DNA from: Fraxinus americana
Lineage: Eukaryota > Streptophyta > Magnoliopsida > Lamiales > Oleaceae
Length of the DNA stretch: 64,000 bases
Reading direction: 5' to 3'
Assembly (NCBI GenBank): GCA_035079005.1
Contig: CM068717.1
Span: forward strand, 29,961,388 to 30,025,387
Numbering within the stretch: position 1 is the stretch's first letter; every line of letters begins with the position of its first letter. Both the position numbers and the translations under genes were made by a program. Below, in pieces: positions 11,741 to 23,642 of this stretch. A model generated the notes under the pieces. It worked only from the letters and a program-made list of their open reading frames with translations. It was not told the origin of the DNA and ran no database searches.

Positions 11741-13712
11741 GGACCGTGTGCGCCGGGAATTAATTATTTATGAATTTTGAAAAATTATAATCCATTTGAC
11801 AACCAATTTATAAATAATTCATGAATTTAATTAAAAATAAATACACCCATAACTATTCCTCATTATAATTTGATTTATAAATTTTTCCAATAGAGCCTTA
11901 ACTTCTACTGCATAATTGAAATTTTCCCCGTATGACGAGCATTATTTCAAAACTCTTTTTTTTCATACTCAGTTTTAATCATACATTTTCATAATAAAAT
12001 ATTTTTCACGTAAACTCAAAAAAAAATCATATTTTTTAACCACAAATTCTTCAAAAATTCACTATTCAAAAACTCATTCTTCCAAAAAAAAAAAAAAAAA
12101 ATGGTTGCCAAACAGGGGCGTAATTTGGACCGATTTTCAATTCTGGTTGAACCGTTCATCTGATTCGATTTTTGACCAATTGATAATTAGTAGATATTTT
12201 TGTAGCACCCCCATTTTTTATTTACTCTTTAACGTAGTCCATATCAAAGAGTTTCCTTGTTACAAGAGTACTATTTCCATAAACAAGTCATTCTTTATTA
12301 TTCTTTTTAATTAAAAAAAAACACACATACATTTCATTGCACCATTTCACTAGAGTGAATAAGGTCTATGATATTGCTCAGGATAGTCCATTCGGGTGCA
12401 CGAAGATTTAGACGATAGACAATCTCTAATATGGTCGTACATTCACAACATATGAAGATACCTCACCTCGAAAGTATTTAAATTTAGCAACAATTAGTTC
12501 TCCCTTTGCATTCCTGCACATGATTTCAATTTCGTAATATTGTGCGACATGCTATGAGTGTTTGGAGTTTTCATACCATGACCCAAAGCTGAATCTTTTG
12601 GAACTCCGCAATAAATTCAGTAGTCTCTTGTAGTAAAACGTTCGATGGTCTATGCAGTCCTTGAATTGATCATTGTTGCACTTATGTTCCAACTTTTTTC
12701 GTTGCACTTTTTTAATTGAACTTCCCTTAGTTACAACCTTTTGTACTTGTTTACGATTTCTATCCAAATGTCTTTCAACATTCTTTGGAATGCGGAACAA
12801 ATATTTTTTCTAACTTCTGTATTCTTTTATTTATTTTTGCTTATTTATAAATGTGGAACAAATAAGCTTTTTTTATTTCTCTAACGTATTTTTGGTAAGA
12901 AAACTGACATGATGATAAAATGTGTTAATTAATGAAATGTTGTTGATAAGAGTGCAATAATAACAACAACAACAACAACAATAACAACAACAACAACAAC
13001 GGTCAATTAGCAAAAGTTGAAAACTTTTAATAAAGTTAAAATGTAGTGAAACATAGTTTTTTATTCACATTGTAAAATTCACCAACTTTAAAACGTATAA
13101 CTTCACAATATATTAATATAAAATTATTCTATTTTTATTAAATAATCAAATTTAATGTCATAAGAGGTCATAAAATACTTTTTTTAAAATTCAAATCAAA
13201 TATATTTCTAGTTTTTTGTTTTGATAAATAATTTTTCAAAATGACATACCAAATGCTTTTTTAAAAATCTTAAAATAAATACTCAAAAAAAAAAAAAATT
13301 AAAAATGAATTCAGAACTCAAAATTCAAAATCGAAACACAAAAAGGGCCCTCATTTTTTCAAAACTTATTTTCAATCATATTCTCCCATAAAATAATTTT
13401 ATAAGTAAATCGAAAATCTTTCCTTCTTTTTGAATCATGCATTTTTTTAAAAAAAAATTATTCTAAAATACATTTTCTTACCAAAATAGGTGTCAAACAG
13501 GTGCTTCATAGAATGTTAACGATAGAAATACGAAGATAAAAGTTAATAACATAAATGCAAAAATAAGCAACATTTGAGTCCTCTATTACAATTAAAATTA
13601 AAATATGATTCGTGCAACAAAAATACAAAATCTGTGAATGTTATTACCCCAATGAAAAACTATTTCAACAATAAAACCACCCATCATTATTTGTACAAAA
13701 ATTAATTATTTA
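11741..13712. other. Intergenic DNA between CCB4-like and CLPP3 genes
   Basis: The two genes are divergent across this AT-rich 2 kb. No exon is recognisable; short reading frames at 12105-12314 and 12552-12800 have no domain I know. An (AAC)n tract occupies 12961-13000. Sequence at 11945-12120 ends GCCAAACAGGGGCG and resembles one end of the GTTTGG MITE family. Confidence 0.5.
12961..13000. repeat. (AAC)n microsatellite
   Basis: Twelve AAC/ACA trinucleotides with a single TAA interruption. Confidence 0.9.
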
Positions 13713-13850
13713 GAGCATGTTTGGGAGTGATTAAAATTCAATTAAAATTGAAAGTATAGCCGTTATTGGATCTCACTCGTCTAATAAAAGTCAACAATAA
13801 CAACTAGTTTTTCAATTTTAATCCGATTTTAATATCTACCGAACACACCC
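13713..13850. repeat. MITE in the CLPP3 upstream region, TTA target duplication
   Basis: The 138-bp element is bounded by TTA at 13710-13712 and 13851-13853. The ends are GAGCATGTTTGGG and CCGAACACACCC. It lies only about 135 bp upstream of the CLPP3 start codon. Another MITE-like end (TAAGCTTAGCCAAACACGCTC, near 13883-13903) sits even closer. Confidence 0.6.
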
Positions 13851-13877
13851 TTAGGTACCTTAAAACTACTTAACTAC

Positions 13878-13984
13878 AGATTTATAAGCTTAGCCAAACA
13901 CGCTCCAATTGCCAATTGAATAGGTACCCCATCCCCAATCTGTTCGTCTGAACAAAATTTGTGCAAAAACTGAACGAGAGAAAA
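13878..13984 (+). promoter_or_regulatory. CLPP3 proximal promoter and 5' UTR
   Basis: GATTTATAAGC (about 13878-13888) is the best TATA-like box, roughly 100 bp upstream of the ATG. The same bases belong to a sequence resembling the right end of the MITE at 8340-10406, so the core promoter may be transposon-derived. The transcription start is not determinable from sequence. Confidence 0.35.
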
Positions 13985-16900
13985 ATGGAGGGGGCTTCTC
14001 TTGCGTTCACAACAGCCTCATCAGCACCTTCAACTTTCCTTCACCATAGGCCAACCATTTTCAAACAATCCCACACCAATTCCTGCTTATTACATCCCAT
14101 AAGTACATCAATTTCAAGCAATATTTGTAGAACAAGAAAAGGCAAATTTTCAGTGAAAGCAGTAAATCAGAGTTCTTCTTCGAGAAATCAAACTTTATCG
14201 AGTAGCTGGGATGTCTCAAATTATGCAGCTCCTTCATGGCTACCCAGATTCGAAGAGCTTGACACCACTAATATGCTCCTTAGACAGAGAATTATCTTCT
14301 TGGGTACTCAGGTTCGCAATTTGACTAATCATTATTTTGATTTTGGATATGATTTTTTTGTTTCCTTGTTATTGCTAATTGTTTTTCATTTGAGTACTCG
14401 AGTTCTAATTGGTTTTAGTTTGGGTTTCCATATCATTATCCATATGCATATAATCAAGCAATTTACTTGTGGAAAATGATATTGGTAATGTGTTGAAAAC
14501 ACCAACTCTAATTCTATGTTGGTCATTAAATTTCTTTTTGTTGACATTGTTACAATTTGGTAATTTTGTTCATGCCTATTAGTTTGACTAACGAAAAAGC
14601 TGAACTGGAAGTCTAGATTGACTTCTGATTTGGGGTTTTTGTCAACTTGCTTGGATTTCATTTGGGGTTTTCTATTATTATTTTGATTTACTTTTATTTT
14701 CTTGGGTCTAATGGTGTAGTGATTGCGTTCTAATTGGTTCTATTTTGGGTTTCCTTATCATTATCCACACGAATACCTTCAAGCAATTTATTAGGGGAAA
14801 ATGCTATTATAATGGTACAAAGTTTGATAGTTGGCGTAATTGTGATGCTTTAATACAGACATGGGATATTGGAGTAGGTTGTGAAGTTTTAAGCCATTTT
14901 ACACAGTTTTCAAGCAGAAGATAAACACAAAAATGCCCATGGTTGCTTTTTATGAAGGCATCGAGATTATTAGCTGTTACGCCTGTATTCAGCTTTGGCT
15001 AGTGGGATTTGAAATTCAAAGGGATTAAGTCTATTATGGAGAAGTTGTTTCCTAAAGTTATAACAGTATTTTTTTTCTTCTTTTTTTGAAAAGAAGAGGA
15101 TGTAAATCTTGACCTTTTCTTTTCTGGTTAATAATGGTGATGACAGATAGATGACGTGACAGCAGATTTCATCATAACCCAGCTGCTATTGCTTGATTCC
15201 GAAGACCAGAAAAACGATATCAGATTGTTTATTAATTCACCCGGTGGTTCTGTTACTGCTGGTAAGTGAATTGTTAGTGCTGTTCTGTTTGGAGCCATAC
15301 CCAGTTTGCTTAGTATTCTCCTCATATATTTGGATATATTGGAGTTATTAAATTGTGAAAATTTATTTTCTATTACATATATAAAATTGAAACTGTTAAC
15401 CAAAAAAAAATGCGGAATAAGTTTTTCAATTGTTTACTTTTTTATAGCCATCACAACCTCTGGAATGATCAAAACAATATTTACTATCATTTGATGTAAG
15501 AGCAAATCATAAGTGTTTCATTTTTAAGTAGAAGGCTTAAATATTATGTTCTTACTTCTTTCAGACTGTATAATGTGACGGTGTTAGTATCCACCCAATG
15601 AGAACTTTTAATTTGTTCCAAATATTGAAGCATGCACACAACAATTAGTCAATTGATACCTGCAATTCTGCAAAGGACTGCAAAGTGATATTTCCCCTTT
15701 AATGTAATAGTCTAATCCAATTACGCTAAAATTTGTACTTTGTTGCTTCTAGTGGTTGATATATAACTATGACCCATACCCTATTTCTGAAGAGCGAAGA
15801 ATGTACTCACGAGCTTGTATTCCTCAGTACTCAGGAACTTGCAAATGAGACCTACTGGTTAATTACAATGTTCCTTTTTTTTTTTTCCTGTCTGTATGTG
15901 AGTTATTATGCTTGTTGCAATCCATGTGAATAATATGCGTTCCTTAAAGTTTTGTCCTTGTGAAGATTTTTAGTATTTGATTAGGTGTCAAAATATTTGA
16001 AAGTCGATCATCTCCACCTAGAGCATTTGGAAAGATTAAGGCAGGCCTTTTCATTTGTATGTGTTATTTTCATCGAGGGTTTGGACTTGATTATCTAGAA
16101 TGTGTACTGAGTTTAATGTTTATCTGCTGAAAGAAGTTGCTTGTTCTTTGCTTTCAAGCCTATAACTATTTAGGCAAGCATTTTCAATTAGTGAAGTCCA
16201 TCCTTTGAATTGCTACTTGTAGGAATGGGCATTTATGATGCCATGAAATTGTGCAAGGCTGATGTTTCTACCATCTGCATGGGCCTTGCTGCATCCATGG
16301 GTGCATTCCTCCTTGCCTCTGGTAGTAAAGGGAAAAGGTTTTGCATGCCTAATTCGAGGGTCATGATCCACCAACCTCTTGGAACTGCTGGCGGCAAAGT
16401 AAGTGCTTTTTTTCCTTTTCTATATTGGTGGCTACTATCGGTTTCTATTCTCATTATTCTGTGCTTATAGTATTTCGGGAATGTAGGCCTACCTTTTCTA
16501 CATGATGTAATGGTAGACTTGAATCATTGAGCATTTTCATGATATCAAACATGGCAATATCCTTCCCCCCATCTCTATTCTTTCCATTTATACCCATATA
16601 CAAGCATATCAGTTGATGTTCTGAAAGTTCTAAGTTTCTCCCATTTTTTCATTAAACAGTGGGTCTCAGGTATAGCTATGGTACCACCCATAGTCAAGAA
16701 CCCTTAATAAATCCATTCAGAAACTAGATAATTGTCTATTTGCATAGGTCTAGCCCAGAAAAAAGAGCTTTTACATTGCATTGACTTAAACTAGAACCTG
16801 TTTTAGTGAAACCAGACTCACCAAAAACTTATTTTAAATGTGCTGAGGATAACCAAGCCACAATTATATCGATCACTAAAACCCGTTTGGTTTGAAGAAT

Positions 16901-18023
16901 GTCAAATTGGTCCTAGCATTAAAACTGAAACCAAAATACACCATACTTCTAGCAAGCATGAAAATTTCTAAACTACCTTGAGGGCCTAAGACATGAACTT
17001 GCAATGCAAACAACTTATTATATAAAATAATCTGGAGTATACTCCCTTAACCACCAAGTGCATACTTGATTTGATTGTTAGTATCATGAACAAGAATTTA
17101 ATTTCTTTATAGTATAGTCCAATGCTATCCAATGATATTTACCAAACATGCTATAAAGAGTATTTTCTTTTCATATTTTTTACATGATAACCACCACTGT
17201 TTACCCAATCAATTGCTACTATGAAATTTTTCCTTCATAGATGTAGTCATTATCTTTGAAATTTTGCCTGTGAGCATTATTACAATTGGTCTTTTTGTGT
17301 TTGTGGCCTAAAGGCAGTTTTCTCATTTTCAAGTAAATATTGACTAACACTTACGAAATGATTCTCTATCACAGGTGAAATGGTTGTTAAGTTGCATACC
17401 AGCTCCCTATATGAATTATTCAGGGGGGATATTGTTTTATGTAAATGAAAGTACTTACTATAGACTAATTCTCAGATGATGTAATTTGTTTCTAGGCGAC
17501 AGAGATGAGCATACGCATCAGAGAAATGGCATACCACAAAGTTAAGCTCAACAAAATACTATCTCGAGTCACAGGGAAGCCTGAAGAGACGGTATTGTCA
17601 TCCAAATCCAAATCCCAACCTCAATTTTGTTTTTCAATTTTGGCTCTTGAACTACACTTTGGGGAAGTTTTTGGCAAATTCTTGAATTTCTATGAATTAA
17701 TTTGTTTGCTATTTTTTATTGCATTGCAGATTGAAGTGGATACTGATCGTGATAATTTTATGAATGCTTGGGAGGCGAAAGAGTATGGATTAGTTGATGC
17801 TGTTATTGATGATGGCAAACCCGGACTAATTGCACCCATTGCAGACGCGTCGCCTCCACCCAAAACCCGGGTATGGGATCTTTGGAAAATAGAAGGCAGC
17901 AAGAAAGCCAAGAAGAATTTGCCATCGGAGGAAAAGATTTCGCAAAATGGATATGACAGTGAGCAGAAAAATGATGACGACAGAGGCACGGAAAAGGAAG
18001 AGGAAGCACCTGCGCCTATATGA
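13985..18023 (+). CDS. CLPP3: Plastid ATP-dependent Clp protease proteolytic subunit 3
   Basis: Five exons (13985-14311, 15147-15261, 16223-16398, 17496-17591, 17730-18023) join in frame with GT-AG introns to give 335 residues. Residues 1 to about 65 form a Ser/Thr-rich transit peptide. The mature ClpP fold begins near WDVSNYAAPSWLPRFEELDT, a signature of ClpP3. The active site is complete: Ser172 in GLAASMGAF, His197 in MIHQPLG and probably Asp242 in VDTDRD. The tail after GLIAPI is longer than in bacterial ClpP and ends Asp/Glu-rich (EKEEEAPAPI). Known role: subunit of the stromal ClpPR barrel core, which degrades substrates handed over by ClpC chaperones. The first ATG of the frame is at 13985; upstream in-frame codons are non-ATG. 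Introns are 835, 961, 1097 and 138 bp and hold no recognisable gene. Confidence 0.95.
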
Positions 18024-18362
18024 GGCACATGGCGGATATTTCTTGTACACTCTGTAACGTTGAACTTCTCAACAGTTCCTTTTATGTGTAGTTGAGCAAT
18101 ATCTGAATATAAAGAAAATGTCAAATTCAAAATAGGACTGTTTTTTGCTTTTTTTCCTTCTCAGTTTTATAATGAAAACCGATTCTTCTATTCTCGAGTT
18201 AAATGGGAAGAACTAAAATTTCTTCCATGCAAAAATGAATAGTCTGATATTTCTATCTTCTGTTTTATGTTAGTTTTTCTTTATTTCGTGTCTGATGATT
18301 CTCTTGATCACAGCCCTATGAAATGCTGTACATAGTACTGAGTTGGAATGTGCAACATGATT

Positions 18363-18368
18363 AATAAA
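18363..18368 (+). terminator. Candidate CLPP3 polyadenylation signal
   Basis: AATAAA lies about 340 bp after the CLPP3 stop codon. A nearer AATATAAAG (about 18105-18113) could serve instead; plant signals are loose. Confidence 0.35.
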
Positions 18369-18418
18369 AATTCACCTTTTCTTCCCCCTTTATCTTCTTT
18401 AATATTGTTCGTTTGTAT

Positions 18419-18442
18419 CTAGTGTGCTATACGGCGCACTAG
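18419..18442. repeat. Small hairpin between CLPP3 and the convergent exon
   Basis: CTAGTGTGC and GCGCACTAG form an almost perfect stem around a 6-base loop, between two convergent coding regions. It may be a relic of an element end. No function can be assigned. Confidence 0.5.
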
Positions 18443-18931
18443 ACACGAATTGTGCCGTTTCATCCTTGTGTTAAAGGACCATGCCACTTTGCAAGCAAAC
18501 CATAAATAAGAACGGCCAGCTAAAATAGACACGAACATGAAAAATTCTATGCAGAATGATGTTGAATATATCTTGCCAACTTCAAAATGACAATAATAAG
18601 AAACCAGTATCAAAAGTGTGCTAGTACAAAAGTCTTCACCTAATTACATGAACAAAATGGCTTCAATAATCCACTTCCCCTTGGCACCATAGATATATCT
18701 TAATTGCATAAATTTTACGTCAGACTAGGAAAAGCTTTTGCAGAGCACTCTACTAAGGATTATCATCTTCGAGGTTAGGCAGAAAAATAAAAATAAAAAT
18801 AAAAAATTATTGTGCCAGCGAAAGTACCAACCATTAAAAGTGCAATAGAATTAACAGGGGATGACAATCCATATAGTGAATTCACAATGGCGAGGCGTCT
18901 GCTTGGAGGTGGCCAGAACAATTTACGTTTT

Positions 18932-19440
18932 TCAGATAGAGTTGACAGAATTACCATCACTGCTTTCACTGTCACTACTGCTACTTCCACTTCCACTTTC
19001 ACTCCCGCTTCCACTGCCACTACTTTCGCTACCACTGCTACTAGAGCTTGATGTGTGGTCTTCTCCTGCTACGTTGACCTGTGCTCTCAGGGCTTCTGCA
19101 GCATTTTGGCCATTTTTATCAGCTTCATCGTCACTTGCATCAACATCGGCAATCTCATCGTCGGTATCAGTTTGATGCGGTATGTTGATATCAATACCAG
19201 TGTCGTATTCTTTGATATCAATACCAGTTTCGAATTCTTTGACATCAACACCACTTTCGAATTCTTTGACATCAAACTTTCCTCCATTAGCGCCTGCTCC
19301 AATGTCGCCGTTGTCGTCATCATCATTCAATATATCCAATTGCTCCTCTAGGTCGTCATTCTTAGGGTCCGGTGATGGATTTGACTGGTTTTCTTGGGCT
19401 GCTGGATAATCATTGACCTTCCCATTTCTAGGTTTAGCAT
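18932..19440 (-). pseudogene. Orphan 3' exon of an acidic, Ser-rich nuclear-type protein (EAF-like tail?)
   Basis: A good acceptor (TTAAACAG, AG at 19442-19441) opens a 509-bp frame ending at a stop at 18932. It encodes about 168 residues: DDLEEQLDILNDDDD, then three repeats of the type KEFESGVDV/KEFETGIDI/KEYDTGIDI, an acidic DTDDEIADVDASDDEADK block, and a Ser/Gly run ending NSVNSI. The Ser/Gly-acidic tail reminds me of plant ELL-associated factor (EAF) transcription proteins, a weak memory-based match. No upstream exon is visible on the minus strand up to the MULE at 20651 or beyond it, so the gene looks truncated. The frame is open and the sequence below the stop looks like a normal 3' UTR. 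It may be a transposed or duplicated gene end. Confidence 0.45.
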
Positions 19441-20640
19441 CTGTTTAAGGACAAGAAAAAACAGGAACTATAACACATGTATTACTTCAACTGTAAAACT
19501 TGGTTTTTTCACATACTGCCCAGAGGAGGGGTAAAAAAAAAAACCAAAAACAAAATGACTTCAACAGATGTCCAACACGATCAAAGCTAATCTGTACTGT
19601 TCCTCATAGTCAAACCCCCCCTCCAATAGGGGGGCGCCACATGGGGGAACATGTGGCACAATATTATTGGACAGTTTGAAAAAAAAAAAAAAATTAACCA
19701 CGCAGATGCTGCCAATGCAGCACCTGTCCCTGCCCTGTTTGCAATCCCAGTTTCAGTAGCATTATTCTAATTAATTAGAAATAATTAAAACTTTAATGCG
19801 TAATTTCTGGTGAACAATATGGCTTACTTCAAGGAATCTACCACGTTAGGTGGAATGGCGTCGTTTGGAGACTAGCCATTCCAGTGTGACATTGTCTATC
19901 CCATTTCTCTGTTCACTCCATTGCCAATTCAGGATGGTGTGTTAACTTCTAACTCACCGTGCTAGTACGATAATCTTTCTCAAGAATGGAAAGACAATAA
20001 TTTGTTACTTACATTATTGACTCTCCAATATTATTCGGTAACAAAAGTCGTAAGTTACCCGTTGAATTATTTGATCTAAAAGTTTAACTTGTTAGATGTC
20101 ACGTGTATATATTATCTTTTAATACGTCCTCTCGCATATGGACATGATTCATTTTTCATCTACGAAAGCCTTAGTGCCTTGTGCATAATTGGAGGGCAGC
20201 GAAAGTTAAATCCAATACATTTGTTTACTCTGAAACGATGTTGAACCATTTAATTTAAAAACTCAAATTGTATATCATTAAAATCTCATTTTCAACAAAT
20301 TTAAAGTAAGGAAAACTCTAATCAAATTTTATATTCATTTCTATTGCACATTTCGTACTATGGGTTTAGAAAACCCTTAGGAACCTCAATATTCCTTTAA
20401 ACTCGTATTTAATTAGTTGCATATCCTTACTTTAAGCGAGCTTTCAAAAATCATAAGTAGGCATATTTTTAACAATCGTGAGAGCCAAAAAGATTCAAAA
20501 GTATACCGATTTTTAAGACAAGGGCTATCAATCATTGTTGTTCGTAATCGATATTCTGAGCATCAATACAATCATTATTGAGAAACCCTCGACAATTCTT
20601 TATAAACTCACTTTAACATGAATACACCCCAAATAATTAT
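19441..20640. other. Intergenic DNA with small hairpins
   Basis: No exon that would extend the 18932-19440 frame is seen. Two tight palindromes occur: a C7/G6 stem at about 19615-19634 and a GCCACATG/CATGTGGC stem at 19636-19657. The rest is AT-rich and non-coding. Confidence 0.5.
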
Positions 20641-21314
20641 TTGCTTCTTGGGGTAATTGACGCAAAACGATCCTACATTTGCACACGTTTATGCAAAACG
20701 TCCATATCTTTTGTTGTTTTGCTCAGAACGTCACATTTTTTGCTCATAACGTTTCTACCTTTACATTTTCTTGCCCAAAACGTCATTTTCATCTCTTTTT
20801 GACCATTTTACCCTTCTATTAAAATAAAACAAACATAAGAAAAGAAAAATAAAGAATAAATTACAATTATGGGTTCAAACTTTTAAAAATGTGCAAATTA
20901 GTCACAAATATGAAAAAACCATCACCTCTAAGCCGCCACCTTTGAAGGCAAAATCCCCAACCTCCGATCACCTTGGCTGCCTGACCAACATACCACATTG
21001 AAGCCCTCATGCCCTCTTCACACCCCACTCAACTATCGCCCCAATCTAACAGATTTGACCGGAATCGAGCTTCAAACTTCGCCGCATGAAATGCGGTCAA
21101 AAGCAGGAATCACACCGTCCGGCCACCTTCTTGGCCAGAACATACCACCGGCCAACTCCCTTACTCAGGACGACCTCGACCATGCAAACAATTTAGCCCA
21201 AACAGCAAGGATAATATCTGAATTTCAAATTGAAAGCTGCCCGTCGCGATTGTCGCGACACCGCACCAGTTTTCCTCCAATTCAGGCACCGCCGTGACGA
21301 CCCATGGTGGCAGA

Positions 21315-21360
21315 ACACCTGGGCTGGTGCGCCATCACATGGCGCACCTAGCCCAGCCAT
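21315..21360. repeat. GC-rich stem-loop inside the MULE
   Basis: GGGCTGGTGCGCCAT (21321-21335) and ATGGCGCACCTAGCCC (21339-21354) pair across a 3-base loop with one bulged base. Outer arms CCATGG/CCATGG extend the symmetry. Confidence 0.6.
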
Positions 21361-21754
21361 GGGTCCCCTTCAATTTGGCTCTAATCATCTTCAATCTGGG
21401 TCTGAAATGTTCGCTGGTGCGAACTCACGACTGGATTGTCTTTGCTTTGAAATTGGTGGTTGTTGGTTGCTTGTTGGAGGAAATTGTTTACATAGGTAAC
21501 TTCGACTTGATGAGGGAATCGACCAGTGGTGGATTCCGGCCGGTTGGGTGGTCGGACGGCGAGTTGTGGGTGTTTGCCCGATTTTCATGCTGCAATTTTT
21601 GAATTTGATTTCCGACTAAATTACAATGAGTTATAGGGATTTCTTGGTATGTAGTTGTAGAGGGTGATGAGGAGAACATGTTGGGACCAATATCCGACGG
21701 TTTGGGCGGTCGGAAGTCGCCGGAAAATGAGCTCATGTATTCGGCTGAAAAGGG

Positions 21755-22576
21755 CAGGGGTGGGCACGGGTCGGTTCGGTTTTTTTCGGTTCCAAAAATT
21801 TTCGGGTATTTAGTAAATGGAACCGTCGGTTCCAAATATAATTTTGGAACCGTTCGGGTTCGATTCGGTTCTGTTCGGTTCGGTTCGGTTTCGTACTATA
21901 ATTAAATTTTTTAACATTTAAAATAATACTATATAAATACACCTGAAAGTAGTTACTAATATTAATAACAAAAAGTAAATATAAATACCAAGTTCAATCT
22001 TAACTTTTACAAATTAACGTAATCTAATTTAATAACATATAAATAATAAGTTGTCAAATACAAATACGAAAAAGTAAATATTACTAATAAAACTTCGATA
22101 ATTCATATCGATAATTCATTTGTTTCAAATATTCAAGTCTACATAAAAATGAAATATAAATTAGAAGTAATAAAGATAAAATATTTTAAAGTATTGATAA
22201 TACTTACCAACTATTTAATGTAATAATCAGTTGCTTGACTTTCCATACTAACTACTAAGAGACTATACAAGAAAAAATTGAAAAAAACATAACTAACAAA
22301 CATAAATAAACTCCAAATTGTTTAACTAACAAGATTTAATAAGAAAAAAAAATTATTAATTTATTTAGAAAAAATAAAAGAAATTGATTTATCCAATATA
22401 AAAAAAAATTTCGGTTCTTATTCGGTTCTTCGGTTCTGGGTCTAGAACCGAGAACCGAACCAAACCATTCGATTCTCGATTCGGATACCCGTTCGAGTAT
22501 TTCATTTCAAAAAACCCGCTCGATTCGGTTCGGTTCGGTTCGGTTCGGTTCGGTTCAGACATTTTGCCCAGCCCTA
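21755..22576. mobile_element. Non-autonomous hAT element nested in the MULE
   Basis: The element starts CAGGGGTGGGCA and ends TGCCCAGCCCTA. Identical 8-bp duplications GAAAAGGG flank it at 21747-21754 and 22577-22584, as expected for hAT. Both ends carry runs of CGGTT repeats in inverted orientation (about 21768-21890 and 22410-22556). The 822-bp element has an AT-rich centre and no transposase frame. It inserted after the surrounding MULE. Confidence 0.9.
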
Positions 22577-23177
22577 GAAAAGGGGCAAGATATATATTTT
22601 TTTTTTATGTTCTTTCTAATATTTTTATAAGTTTTGAATTGATTTGCATTCTTTAGAAAGTTTAGGAGTAAGATTGCAATTTATTCTTAATTTTTCATTT
22701 CATTTCTTTTTTGTTTTAATTATATAGAAGGGTATATTAGTCATTTTATATTAAAAATTGGTCAAAATGACGTTTTGCGCCAATTACCCTTGCTTCTTGT
22801 TTTAACCATTCGACTGCATCACGCAAATTCCTTGCTGCACATTGAGGGTTTCCATTTTTCAACCTTAGCGACTATGCGAAAGTTCCTTCAAAGCTACTTC
22901 AAGAAAAAGTTGATCCTAATTATACTTCACTCTTTCAATCCCATCTTTCTAGAAGAAATTACTAACAGAATGCAATTCCACGTGGCACATGCTTACGTTT
23001 GCCATGTGTCCCACACTTCTCTTTGTGTCCAAGAAACAAATTCTACCCTCCACTTTGTGTCTACATATTTGCATGCCTAACCTCTCCCTCCCACTCTCTA
23101 GCCCTCTTGTTAAAATCTAATAATTCCCTGTTTGGCCCAGCTTTTTTTTGCTTTATAATCTCTCATTGTCCTCAACA

Positions 23178-23642
23178 ATGGAGGCTACTTTGCTGTCTTG
23201 TCCTAGATTACCCCATAGGCCATTTGTAAAGAAACCCTCTTGCAACCTAAGACATGGGATCATAACAAAAGTTGTAGTTGCTACAAAAAAAGATGATAAT
23301 GAGGGAAAATCATCATCACCTGTTGATGAAAATATGTCTGTTCTAAGACTGCACATCAAGAAAATGAAGGTGTTAGAGAGCAGTAGAACTAGCCAAAACC
23401 CTTCTTCTGATTGGATGGAATGGGAGAAGAGGATTTTTACGCGTTATAACGAGGACGTTTGTGAAGCCATGGCCTTGTTGCAAACGTATCTGATGAATAC
23501 GAGGCCGAGCGTGGCATTAGGAGTGCTCGCGTTAGTCGCGATGAGCGTTTCATTATCGAGTTCAACCGCCATGGTTAATGTCTTGAAGATAGCAAAAGGA
23601 TTGTTGGAAGGCTGTCATGTATGTATTGATATTGATTTTTAG
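23178..23642 (+). CDS. Putative small plastid membrane protein, unknown function
   Basis: An uninterrupted 154-residue frame begins at the ATG at 23178 (CAACAATGGAGG context). Residues 1-35 (MEATLLSCPRLPHRP onward) are rich in basic and hydroxyl residues with no acids, like a plastid transit peptide. A central part contains DWMEWEKRIFTRYNEDVCEA, then MNTRPSVALG and a hydrophobic stretch (about 112-132, including LGVLALVAMSVSLSSSTAMV) that could be one membrane span. The overall pattern resembles an unnamed plant-specific plastid family, which I cannot name. A consensus-like donor (CAT|GTATGT) near the 3' end leaves open that the true gene splices to a further exon; the last six residues are then intron. 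The upstream flank (22800-23177) is T/C-rich and adjoins a MULE. Confidence 0.65.
   Translation: MEATLLSCPRLPHRPFVKKPSCNLRHGIITKVVVATKKDDNEGKSSSPVDENMSVLRLHIKKMKVLESSRTSQNPSSDWMEWEKRIFTRYNEDVCEAMALLQTYLMNTRPSVALGVLALVAMSVSLSSSTAMVNVLKIAKGLLEGCHVCIDIDF

Larger units (their letters stand above)
20651..22789. mobile_element. Non-autonomous Mutator-like element (MULE) with 10-bp target duplication
   Basis: The element begins GGGTAATTGACGCAAAACG and ends CGTTTTGCGCCAATTACCC, inverted repeats with one mismatch over 19 bp. Both sides carry the identical TTGCTTCTTG (20641-20650 and 22790-22799). A 9-10-bp duplication with G...C ends fits Mutator-like elements. Subterminal repeats of the motif AAAACGTC follow the left end. 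The interior holds a GC-richer block (about 20930-21620) with short open frames at 20998-21297 and 21294-21602 that I do not recognise and that could be captured host DNA, plus a later hAT insertion. There is no transposase. It lies about 380 bp upstream of the gene at 23178. Confidence 0.85.

Noticed and set aside
18775..19409. Several Ser/Val-rich frames on the plus strand and other minus frames
   Set aside because: Low-complexity GAA/TCA repeats of the orphan exon keep other frames open; their products are homopolymer-like.
22775..23229. Plus-strand frames upstream of the 23178 gene
   Set aside because: They cross the MULE end and target duplication and have no coding character.
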